32,991 nucleotides of DNA from Nocardia kruczakiae NBRC 101016 (GTDB lineage: Bacteria; Actinomycetota; Actinomycetes; Mycobacteriales; Mycobacteriaceae), in assembly GCF_001612965.1 (NCBI RefSeq), contig NZ_BDBL01000012.1, positions 1-32,991 on the forward strand, read 5' to 3'. The position numbers were made by a program, and so were the translations under genes. This document shows positions 27,301 through 32,991 of the stretch, one piece after another (positions within the stretch are counted from its first letter, which is position 1; each line of letters opens with the position of its first letter). The notes under the pieces were generated by a model. It did not search any database. It was not told the DNA's origin and worked only from the letters and a program-made list of their open reading frames with translations.

Positions 27301-27397
27301 CCGGCTGCACAAGAACACCAAGCGTGCGCTGGTGGAACTGGCGGCGACGGTGGCCGACGATTTCGCCACCGACCATCGGCGGTTCGGCGGTTACTGA
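24353..27397 (+). CDS. ParA/MinD-like ATPase with long Pro/Gln-rich N-terminus (EspI/SCO5717 type)
   Basis: 1014-residue protein in two parts. Residues 1 to about 735 are disordered and rich in Pro, Gln, Ala and Ser (for example QPPVQPQPPMQPQQPPTQPP). Residues ~760-1010 are a ParA/MinD-family ATPase: the deviant Walker A LKGGVGKTTTTMGIG near 770, the following VIAVDANPDFGTLSQRV, and Walker B-like IILTDCGTGLMHSAM. This layout is that of M. tuberculosis EspI (Rv3876), an ESX-1 regulator acting at low ATP, and of the Streptomyces SCO5717 family near ESX genes. GTG at 24353 has GGTGAGG 7 nt upstream and overlaps the leader stop. It probably regulates or positions the secretion machinery; no ESX structural gene is adjacent. 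Confidence 0.9.
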   Translation: MSRNNNDLPMLPPWLSESDVTQTGYEAPVENLPHEEYIPEDNGPRRLFSRKSDDRAESDKKESDRKWRKSRRKDKTDAEPAADEGSPSWGPPDTVRPQGDAQPGPELLRGNGSQGSESLPWQQHTPESYRPDGVQGVIPADFRAQQQNQFPQPPVQPQPPMQPQQPPTQPPGPWNSSPSTPPAPMRDTPHLPAQPPTADSSSTSAAPSRHDFGRPPATAQPNPAPVPQAPAPRPEQASGPVVPQPAEPLSGEIPAAPPQTPARPPIPPAPQHLPSAAVPAADGADAEMTVRVTRRPNLPPPPQQSAPTPPPLPEWPDPAPPTRSGPPPRLGVPEGYESASSDANRVGSASSPVGSAPDASGPAEKANADTSGVAEEAPAWLGRATEPSPASGESAPRLDDAAEASVAHRPPGDSGAPGETAVSNTSGADLPVAADDTGHGGGTWDAFAAGSDSTSGTRPPLPPTVGTHAPESDSGASSVVGGVGFYGAGNADTGAAGSAGQQWSGRHRLASEPVAAQELPVRPGPDRGAAAWNGADAAPAQSEARPQTPHAAGPQYGAVPQTPQYQQPPAAEFGTHTAHSGPTPQAPNAESTMVAGPQGVSQPRIPQAAPDAQWHSAPQPPPQVPGPATGPEQQWAARQADQYSQPQQYAQPNPYMPGQQAGSPEQFQHAPNPQAPQAQAQAQAQAQYQQFQQGQPPQQYPPNGVTPSLEDVPMRRAKKAPGSGWRRAVHHMSGGAINPGMSAEELRLQELVARIRQPVRGDYRIATLSLKGGVGKTTTTMGIGSIFASIRGDRVIAVDANPDFGTLSQRVPLQTRSTVRDLLLDQQIRSYGDVRRHTSQATSRLEVLASERDPAASESFSEDEYRQVLRVLQRFYNIILTDCGTGLMHSAMAGVLDLAHSLVLISSSAIDGARSAAATLDWLSLHGHDHLVRNAVVVINLPREGSPNVAIQHLREYFLARCRAVHVIPYDPHLAEGAEIDLARLHKNTKRALVELAATVADDFATDHRRFGGY
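26381..26413 (+). repeat. CAGGCG hexamer microsatellite in the ParA-like gene
   Basis: Five and a half copies of CAGGCG encode an alternating Gln-Ala run in the disordered part just before the ATPase domain. Copy-number change by slippage would add or remove QA pairs without shifting the frame. Confidence 0.9.
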
Positions 27398-27406
27398 GCG
27401 CTGCGG

Positions 27407-28399
27407 TTACCGAACACCGCGGTCCTGCCAGGCCATCGGCGTCGCCCGGACCTCTGCGATGGTGCGGCCGCGGCGGCGCCGGAACAGTCCGCGCAGGGTG
27501 CCGGCATTGAGATAGCCGACCCGCGCGGCGACCGTCTCCACGGTGGCATTGGTGGTGCGCAACAGCCGGGTGGCGCGCTCGAGGCGGATTTCGTTCACGA
27601 AATCCCGTGGTGACATCCCGATTTCGGCCTGTGTCGCACGCTGCAGGCTGCGCACGGTGACACCGAGTTCGCGGGCGGCGTCGGTGATCAGGAACTGCTC
27701 GGCGATATGTCCGCGCACCCAGCGTTCGAAGGCCGCGACCAGTGAATTCCCGCGCGCGATCACCTGGGGAACGATGTAGTCGCGTTGCTCGCCTCCGCTG
27801 CCGGCCAACAGCATCCGGGCCGCGCGTTCGGCCTGGGCGGGACTGCGACCGGCCACCGTGGCCAACGCGAGGTCGAGATGGGCCAGGGCGGCCGCCGCTG
27901 TCGCGATGTGACCGGAGCGGCACAGGATGCGTCCCTCGTCCAGGTCGACGTTCGGATAGCGGCGGCGGAAGGCCGGGCCGAGCCACCAGCTCGTCGTCGC
28001 GGGCAGCCCGTCGAGCACCCCGGCCTCGGCGAGGAAGAAGGTTCCGGTGCACGCGGCGGCCAACGGTGTCCCCGCCCGGTGCGCCTGCGAAATGCGTTCC
28101 AGCACCGGCCGGTTGGCGGGTGCGGCGATCAGGTCGACCACCGCGTCCGCGTCCATCGCGAGCACGGCGGGCACGATGATCGGGCCGATGTCGCCGGGAA
28201 CCTCGGCCAGCGGTGTGGTCGGGATCAGATGGCCGTGGCCGGAGCGGACACTGCCGCCGAGCGCGACGGTGTGCACGCGCCACGGTTCGGGCTCCAGTTC
28301 CGGATCGTCGACGAGCGAGTTCGCCGTGTTGAAGACCTCCAGCACAGCGGCGAGACCGAGGTCTCCGACACCGTCCACGACGAACACCGCGATATCCAT
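27407..28399 (-). CDS. GlxA-type regulator: DJ-1/PfpI domain plus AraC helix-turn-helix
   Basis: 330-residue transcriptional regulator. The N-terminal ~180 residues are a DJ-1/PfpI (glutamine amidotransferase-like) sensor domain, with MDIAVFVVDGVGDLGLAAVL at the start and Cys117 in AAACTGTFFLAEAG at the nucleophile-elbow position. The C-terminal ~110 residues are a double helix-turn-helix AraC domain (AARELGVTVRSLQRATQAEI and TVETVAARVGYLNAGTLRGL). Homologues regulate amine, arginine or choline metabolism, or carry out redox sensing; the ligand here is unknown. ATG at 28399 has no ribosome-binding site, and a -10-like TACTGT lies 7 nt upstream, so the mRNA may be leaderless. It is divergent from the editing-domain gene (99 bp), its most obvious target. 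Confidence 0.93.
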   Translation of the reverse strand: MDIAVFVVDGVGDLGLAAVLEVFNTANSLVDDPELEPEPWRVHTVALGGSVRSGHGHLIPTTPLAEVPGDIGPIIVPAVLAMDADAVVDLIAAPANRPVLERISQAHRAGTPLAAACTGTFFLAEAGVLDGLPATTSWWLGPAFRRRYPNVDLDEGRILCRSGHIATAAAALAHLDLALATVAGRSPAQAERAARMLLAGSGGEQRDYIVPQVIARGNSLVAAFERWVRGHIAEQFLITDAARELGVTVRSLQRATQAEIGMSPRDFVNEIRLERATRLLRTTNATVETVAARVGYLNAGTLRGLFRRRRGRTIAEVRATPMAWQDRGVR

Positions 28400-28406
28400 G
28401 TCGCAA

Positions 28407-28412
28407 ACAGTA
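28407..28412 (-). promoter_or_regulatory. Candidate leaderless -10 element for the GlxA-type regulator
   Basis: The minus strand reads TACTGT, then 7 nt, then the ATG at 28399. This spacing places the transcription start on the start codon, the typical actinobacterial leaderless arrangement. No convincing -35 is seen. Confidence 0.35.
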
Positions 28413-28498
28413 CTGAATGCGTCGGATACGACACTGATATCGCGCGCATCCGCCGCCTAGTGTTGCCGTATGACGATGTGGGCGAACAGAGGTGCACG

Positions 28499-29017
28499 AT
28501 GCGCATCGTGAGCAGTGTGTGTCACCTCTTCGAATACGAGGTCACCACGGCGGGTCCGTGCGCGGTCGCGCTGGATCCGGCGGCGGTGCGCGCCCGGAAG
28601 TTGTTCGTGGACTGCCTCGTCCTGCAGGTCGCGGTCGAGCCGGGTGATACCGCGGCACTTCCGGCGGCGGTCGAGGTCGTGAAAACCATTGCGGCACACG
28701 ACGACGCCGGCTACATCGTGGTCGAAGGTGTGGCTCCGTGGGCGCGAAGCGATCGACGCGGCGCACACGAGGACGTTCTCACCGGCCTGGCGGATGCGCT
28801 GGACGTCGTATCCGAGCTCACCGAGCGCTTGGAGGAACGCGGTGAATCGGTCCACCTGATGCCGTTCGGCTGGAACACGATTCGCTTCACCGAACTGGCC
28901 GGGGGCTCGCGACCGCGGCGGGTGACCCGGCTGAATCCGGCGCCGTTGCCGGCGGATCGGTCGCGGCACAGCCGCGCCCCGCGGATGGCGGGTTCGTGCC
29001 GATCGCTGAGCTACTAG
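28499..29017 (+). CDS. Freestanding threonyl-tRNA synthetase editing-domain-like protein
   Basis: 172-residue cytosolic protein. The pattern MRIVSSVCHLFEYEV, a strand LFVDCLVLQVAVEPGD, a helix-strand AIAAHDDAGYIVVEG type segment, a long helix ADALDVVSELTERLEERG and PFGWNTIRF matches the N-terminal editing domain of archaeal threonyl-tRNA synthetases (PF08915, D-aminoacyl-tRNA deacylase-like fold). There those domains remove serine from tRNA-Thr. Here the domain is alone, and by my recalled alignment to the Pyrococcus enzyme the functional His83 and Lys121 correspond to Arg83 and Thr127, so canonical editing is doubtful. A Pro/Arg-rich tail follows residue 135. AGAGGTG lies just before the ATG. 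It is divergent from the GlxA-type regulator, which may control it. Confidence 0.7.
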   Translation: MRIVSSVCHLFEYEVTTAGPCAVALDPAAVRARKLFVDCLVLQVAVEPGDTAALPAAVEVVKTIAAHDDAGYIVVEGVAPWARSDRRGAHEDVLTGLADALDVVSELTERLEERGESVHLMPFGWNTIRFTELAGGSRPRRVTRLNPAPLPADRSRHSRAPRMAGSCRSLSY

Positions 29018-29023
29018 ACCGAC

Positions 29024-29530
29024 TCACCAGGTCGGCAGGCGACGCCGTCCGGCGAGGACGTCACGCACCAGATCGTCGTAGCCGTCGGCCAATTCGGCGA
29101 GATGATGCCAGGCACCGTGCAGCACTTCGTCGTTCGCGTCGAGCGTCATCAACGCGTGGTGCGCGCGCACCGACGCCTCGGCCAGCCGGTCGATGACGGC
29201 GCCGATCGTTTCGGTGTGCAGGGTGGCGCCGGAGGTCTGCTGCGGGACGGCGCGGACGATCCAGTCGTCGATCGCCATCACCAATTCCATTCGCCGTCTG
29301 CCGATTTCGATCATCAGCGCGGAGTCCGGATCCGGGGTGGAACCGCCGCGGCCGAGCTGGCGTTCGAACAGCACCGCCAGGTCGCGCGCGAACCACAGGA
29401 TCGGGCCGCCGATCACGCGGTGCCCCCGGCACGCGCGTAACAACAGATCCGAACTCGGCAGAACTTCGGTCGCCGGGAAATCGACAGCCGTCGGTGTGTG
29501 TGGTGTGCCGGGCAATGCCACGACCACCAT
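29024..29530 (-). CDS. DUF4254-like protein of unknown function
   Basis: 168-residue soluble, mostly helical protein. It has the pattern of the Nocardia DUF4254 family as I remember it: LPSSDLLLRACRGH near the start, LWFARDLAVLFERQL, EIGRRRMELVMAIDDWI, then LHTETIGAVIDRLAEASVRA and a C-terminal helix before GRRRLPTW. No catalytic motif is visible and the function is unknown. ATG at 29530 with GGAGAC 8 nt upstream is preferred; the frame extends to 29584 with an Arg-rich stretch that would overlap the promoter. A TTGACA promoter lies upstream. It is divergent from the GntR gene and ends 6 bp from the convergent editing-domain gene. Confidence 0.8.
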   Translation of the reverse strand: MVVVALPGTPHTPTAVDFPATEVLPSSDLLLRACRGHRVIGGPILWFARDLAVLFERQLGRGGSTPDPDSALMIEIGRRRMELVMAIDDWIVRAVPQQTSGATLHTETIGAVIDRLAEASVRAHHALMTLDANDEVLHGAWHHLAELADGYDDLVRDVLAGRRRLPTW

Positions 29531-29601
29531 CGGGGACGTCTCCAAACCAGCCACGTTGCCTCGCCGTCGTCGCCGTACAACCAATGGTCAGGACGTTCAT
29601 T

Positions 29602-29629
29602 ACAATAAACCTCTGAATGTGTGTGTCAA
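29602..29629 (-). promoter_or_regulatory. Promoter for the DUF4254-like gene
   Basis: The minus strand carries a perfect -35 TTGACA (complement of 29624-29629), a 16-nt spacer and TATTGT (complement of 29602-29607). The region is A/T-rich compared with its surroundings. The predicted transcript starts near 29594, about 65 nt before the chosen start codon. Confidence 0.6.
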
Positions 29630-29696
29630 GGGTCACACTGCCCCGTCGACCAGCAGAGTAGACTTTCCCGCGTTGAAGGTACAACCGAGGAGCGAG

Positions 29697-30536
29697 ATGG
29701 CCGCCGGTCCGAGGTACCAGCGAATCGCCGACGTCCTACGGGAGGCGATCCGCGACGGCACGTACAAACCTGGTGATCGCCTGCCCAGCCACAACGAGCT
29801 GGCCGACCAGATGCATGTCTCGATCACCACCGCACGCAACGCGATTCAGGTGCTCGTGGCCGAAAACCTGCTGTTCACAGCGACTTCCCGGGGCACGATC
29901 GTGCGCAGCCAGGAGGTCCTGGAATCCGTGGTGACCAACCATATTCGACGCGACCGACCCAAGTCCGCACACGACATCTTCTCCGAGATCGCCCGCGCCG
30001 CCGGGCGTGAACCGGCCAAGCAGTTCAGCGCCCGGATGGAACCGGCCGGTACGGAAGTCGCGCACTGGCTCGGCGTGCCGAAGGACTCCTGGGTCGTCTC
30101 GCGCACCGTGGTGCAGTACCTCGACAACGAACCGTGGTCGTGGGAGGTCAGCTACTACCCGCGTGACCTCGCCGAACTCACCGGAATCGATTCTCCGCAC
30201 GACATTCCGGAGGGCACGACGCGGCGGCTGGCCGCGCGCGGCTATCCCGAAACCGCCCATCGGGATACGGTCGTGGCCCGCCCGGCGAGTGCCGACGAGG
30301 CCGCTGTCCTGGGTGTCGGAGCCGGCACCATGCTGCTCGATCATCTGCGCATCGGCGCCAGCAGCACCCGCATCATGCGGGTCACTCGCCAGCGGTCGCT
30401 GGCCGCACGCAACCGGCTGGCCTACGAACTCGGTGACGACGAGGGCACCGCGCTGATCCGCAAAACCCTGGGGGCGCCGCATCCCCCGGGCAACTCCCAC
30501 TCCTTCGGTAACTCGCTGGTACCCGGATCACCATGA
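29697..30536 (+). CDS. GntR-family (HutC subfamily) transcriptional regulator
   Basis: 279-residue repressor-type protein. The winged helix-turn-helix covers about residues 1-70 (RYQRIADVLREAIRDGTYKP, GDRLPSHNELADQMHVSITT, ARNAIQVLVAENLL). A UTRA ligand-binding domain follows at about 90-245, with WVVSRTVVQYLDNEPWSWEV and GAGTMLLDHLRIG as typical strands. The effector is unknown. ATG at 29697 follows GAGGAGCGAG. The last 4 bases overlap the ATG of the acetyltransferase gene (ATGA), so the two are translated together. It is divergent from the DUF4254-like gene and may regulate the shared 166-bp region; no clear palindromic GntR box was found. Confidence 0.93.
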   Translation: MAAGPRYQRIADVLREAIRDGTYKPGDRLPSHNELADQMHVSITTARNAIQVLVAENLLFTATSRGTIVRSQEVLESVVTNHIRRDRPKSAHDIFSEIARAAGREPAKQFSARMEPAGTEVAHWLGVPKDSWVVSRTVVQYLDNEPWSWEVSYYPRDLAELTGIDSPHDIPEGTTRRLAARGYPETAHRDTVVARPASADEAAVLGVGAGTMLLDHLRIGASSTRIMRVTRQRSLAARNRLAYELGDDEGTALIRKTLGAPHPPGNSHSFGNSLVPGSP

Positions 30537-31117
30537 GCGTCCGCATCCGCCAGGCCCGCTCGGCCGACCTCGGCACCATCTGCCGACTACGGCTCCAGCG
30601 CACGGCCTGGCTTGCGGCACGCGGCTCGGACCAGTGGACCCGGCAGGGTCGGGGGCTGCCGATCGAACGGTTTGCCCGTGCGGTCGGCCGGTCGGTCTCG
30701 GCCGGGGAGACCTGGGTCGCGGAGGTCGCCGGCGAATTCGCGGGAACCGTCACCGTGAACGACCGCGCGGATCCCGGACTGTGGTCGCGGCGGGAAATCG
30801 CCGACGCGGTGATCGTGCACTACATGATCGTCGATCTGCGCTTCGCCGGATACGGTGTCGGCCGGGCATTGCTCGCCCATGCCGCGGGCCTGGCCCTTGT
30901 CCGGCAACGCGATTGGGTGCGATTGGACGCTTGGACCAGGAATACCGAGCTGCACCGGTACTACCGCTCGGCGGGATTTCAGCTGGCCCGCATCGCGAAT
31001 CCGGCGGTCAGCGGACCGTCGGCGGCGCTGTTCGAACGCCGCGCCGACAGCTGGGGCTTACCGGAACCGATCGTGCGACGCCATCTGCACGCGGACCGGG
31101 GCGATCCGGTGCCCTGA
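30533..31117 (+). CDS. GNAT-family N-acetyltransferase
   Basis: 194-residue acetyl-CoA-dependent transferase. The fold order is clear: N-terminal strand VRIRQARSADLGTICRLRLQ, then WVAEVAGEFAGTVTVN (strands 2-4), the acetyl-CoA motif A HYMIVDLRFAGYGVGRALLA with R103-x-x-G106-x-G108, and motif B DWVRLDAWTRNTELHRYYRS followed by AGFQ. The acceptor is unknown; small amines, amino acids or antibiotics are all possible for this family. It overlaps the GntR gene by 4 bp, and the regulator-enzyme pair suggests induction by the enzyme's substrate. It ends 1 bp before the convergent second eccC. Confidence 0.93.
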   Translation: MSVRIRQARSADLGTICRLRLQRTAWLAARGSDQWTRQGRGLPIERFARAVGRSVSAGETWVAEVAGEFAGTVTVNDRADPGLWSRREIADAVIVHYMIVDLRFAGYGVGRALLAHAAGLALVRQRDWVRLDAWTRNTELHRYYRSAGFQLARIANPAVSGPSAALFERRADSWGLPEPIVRRHLHADRGDPVP

Positions 31118-31118
31118 C

Positions 31119-32991
31119 TCAGACCGGCGGCAGATAGCTCACCTGCACCATTTCGTTCTCGCGGGCACGGGACACGAGCGTGCCCCGGCCGGGTGCGAGC
31201 TTGGCCGACCGCACATCGCCGAGCAGTTTGCCCTCGTCCTTGGGCGCCGACATCAGCAGCGCGTCCACCGAGAGGTCCTTCATCATGCCCAGCACCTTGT
31301 CGTAGAGCGCCCGGGAGGCGCCGCCGGAGCGCCGTGCCACGATAAGGTGCATACCGATATCGCGGGCCTGCGGAATGAATTCCAGCAGCGGTTCGAGCGG
31401 ATTGCCCGCACCGGTGGCGACCATGTCGTAGTCGTCGACCACGATGTAGATCTCCGGCCCGGTCCACCAGCTGCGGTCGCGCAACTGCTGCGGCGTGATG
31501 TCCGAACCCGGAATCCGTTGCCGCAGATAGGCGGCGACCTCCTTGATCATGTCGAACGACGTCTGCCCCGAGGTGGAATAGCCGGCGAGCTGCTGGCCCT
31601 CGAGGACGCCGAGCATGGTGCGCCGGTAGTCGATCAGGATGACGCGCGCCTGTTCGGCCGTCGAATTCTCGGTGATGCCGAGCACGATGTTGCGCAGCAG
31701 CGTGGTCTTGCCGCACTCCACGTCGGCGAAGGCCATCAGATGCGGCTGCGCCTCGAAATCCATGACCAGTGGGGCCAATTCGTTCTCGCCCAGACCGACG
31801 ACCACCCGGGTGGCGCTGCATTCGATGCCGTGTTCGGCCGCTTCGGCGAGCACTTGTTCGCGCGGCACCCGCAGCGGCAGCATCCGGACGGCGGGCGCGC
31901 GCCGGTCGCCGTAGAGTTCGTCGAACTGGCTGCGCGCCAGCGCGATACCGTCGGACAGAGTCGCCGGATCGGAATTGGAGTCCAGTCGCGGCAGGGCGAT
32001 CAGCATGTGCAGCTTCTCCGGGGTCAGACCCCGGCCGGGGCGACCCACCGGCACCAGAACGGCCGTGCGCCGGTCCATTTCGGAGTCGCTCGGGTCACCG
32101 AGACGCAGTTCCAGCCGGGTACCGACGAGATCTTTGACCGCCGGCCGGATCTCGCCCCAGCGGGTGGCGCCGATCATCAGGTGGATGCCGTAGGACAGGC
32201 CCTGCGCGGCCAGCGCGTTGAACGCCGGTTCCAGCACGTCGAATTCGGCCCGGATGGTCGCCCAGCCGTCGACCACCAGGAAGACGTCACCGAACAGATC
32301 CTGCGACAGTGGGTCCGCCGCCCGCTCGGCCGGGCTCCGCTGCGCCAGTTCTGCTTTGCGGCGGCGGAACTCGTGGATCGACTCGATGCCCAGTTCGCGG
32401 AAGCGCTCCTCCCGCTGATGCAGCAGGGTCACCATCTCGGCGACCGTGCGGCGCACCCGGTCGATGTCCATGCGCCCGGCCACCGAGCCGACGTGCGGGA
32501 TGTCGGCCAGACCCGCCAGCGTGCCGCCACCGAAGTCCAGGCAGTAGAACTGCACCTGCTCCGGCGTGTGGGTGGCCGCGGCCGCCATGATGATCGAGCG
32601 CAGGGTGGTCGACTTACCGGACTGCGGACCGCCGACCACGGCCAGATTGCCCTGTCCCGCCGACAGATCGACGATCAGCACATCGCGGCGCTGTTCGTAC
32701 GGCTTGTCGATGACACCGATCGGCCACCACAACCGGCCGTGCCGGTTCACCGGCGATCGCCAGTCCGGATCGGGCAGCAACATGTCCACCGACGGTGATT
32801 CGTCCAGCGGCGGCAGCCACACCTCGTGCGCCGGGCGGCCGTGACCGCGTAACCGGTCCACCACCACGTTGAGCAGCGTCTTGGGCACCGTATCGGCGGG
32901 TGCGCCGGGCAGCAGTTCCAGCTCCGCCTCGGGCGATCCGGGCGGCGGCGGAAGTTCGGGCCGGCCCAGCGGCCCGCGCGCCGGCGCGGCC
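31119..32991 (-). CDS. eccC: Second EccC ATPase, C-terminal half (partial)
   Basis: The minus-strand frame is open from its stop at 31119 to the right edge, so only the C-terminal ~623 residues are seen. It holds the second and third ATPase domains of an EccC: Walker A GGPQSGKST with FYCLDFGGGTLAGLADIPHV and DVFLVVDG, then DVECGKTTLL with RVILIDYRRTMLG and IYIVVDDYDMVA. It is clearly paralogous to the full eccC at the left end (for example GHGRPAHEVWLPPLDE and RSWWTGPEIYIVVDDYD are nearly the same there) but differs at many positions, so it is an old paralogue, not a recent copy. An internal GTG at 32888 is not the start, because coding continues upstream in frame with a Pro/Glu-rich linker. 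It marks a second ESX locus beginning to the right. Confidence 0.95.
   Translation of the reverse strand, partial: AAPARGPLGRPELPPPPGSPEAELELLPGAPADTVPKTLLNVVVDRLRGHGRPAHEVWLPPLDESPSVDMLLPDPDWRSPVNRHGRLWWPIGVIDKPYEQRRDVLIVDLSAGQGNLAVVGGPQSGKSTTLRSIIMAAAATHTPEQVQFYCLDFGGGTLAGLADIPHVGSVAGRMDIDRVRRTVAEMVTLLHQREERFRELGIESIHEFRRRKAELAQRSPAERAADPLSQDLFGDVFLVVDGWATIRAEFDVLEPAFNALAAQGLSYGIHLMIGATRWGEIRPAVKDLVGTRLELRLGDPSDSEMDRRTAVLVPVGRPGRGLTPEKLHMLIALPRLDSNSDPATLSDGIALARSQFDELYGDRRAPAVRMLPLRVPREQVLAEAAEHGIECSATRVVVGLGENELAPLVMDFEAQPHLMAFADVECGKTTLLRNIVLGITENSTAEQARVILIDYRRTMLGVLEGQQLAGYSTSGQTSFDMIKEVAAYLRQRIPGSDITPQQLRDRSWWTGPEIYIVVDDYDMVATGAGNPLEPLLEFIPQARDIGMHLIVARRSGGASRALYDKVLGMMKDLSVDALLMSAPKDEGKLLGDVRSAKLAPGRGTLVSRARENEMVQVSYLPPV

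Noticed and set aside
32886..32888. GTG at 32888 as the start of the second eccC
   Set aside because: The frame continues upstream without a stop to the window edge and encodes a Pro/Glu-rich linker matching the corresponding region of the first EccC, so the gene is only partly in the window.

Overview
The window is high-GC actinobacterial DNA and most likely comes from Nocardia or a close mycolic-acid-containing relative. The reasons are the ESX (type VII secretion) genes, F420-type and FMN redox enzymes, a Nocardia-style DUF4254-like protein, GTG starts, and gene order matching the rpoA region of Mycobacterium tuberculosis. No species can be named from sequence alone.

Left part (1-12750): a type VII secretion locus. 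The order and strands eccC(-), eccD(+), mycP(+), eccB(-) match the ESX-4 locus of M. tuberculosis (Rv3447c-Rv3450c), which also lies next to truA-rplQ-rpoA. This version additionally carries eccE on the far side of eccB. A PPOX flavoprotein gene and a lactate-type MFS transporter gene sit between mycP and eccB. The first 66 bases hold the 5' end of a further minus-strand gene that runs off the window.

Middle (12804-17560): metabolic and stress genes. These are an FMN reductase, an uncharacterised actinobacterial protein, a methylthioadenosine phosphorylase, a CsoR-type copper repressor with an operator-like palindrome, a luciferase-like (LLM) oxidoreductase, and a small heat-shock protein with a near-perfect CIRCE element at its promoter.

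Ribosomal block (17587-22538, all minus strand): infA-rpmJ-rpsM-rpsK-rpsD-rpoA-rplQ, then truA. The spacers are rich in hairpins. Translation and transcription genes are co-expressed here as in most bacteria.

Right part (22808-32991): an MFS transporter; a 34-residue leader ORF coupled to a 1014-residue ParA/MinD-like protein with a Pro/Gln-rich N-terminus (EspI/SCO5717 type, ESX-associated); a GlxA-type AraC regulator divergent from a freestanding protein that resembles the archaeal threonyl-tRNA synthetase editing domain but seems to lack its key residues; a DUF4254-like protein divergent from a GntR-GNAT pair; and the C-terminal half of a second EccC ATPase leaving the window. Two ESX systems therefore appear to flank the ribosomal/rpoA block.
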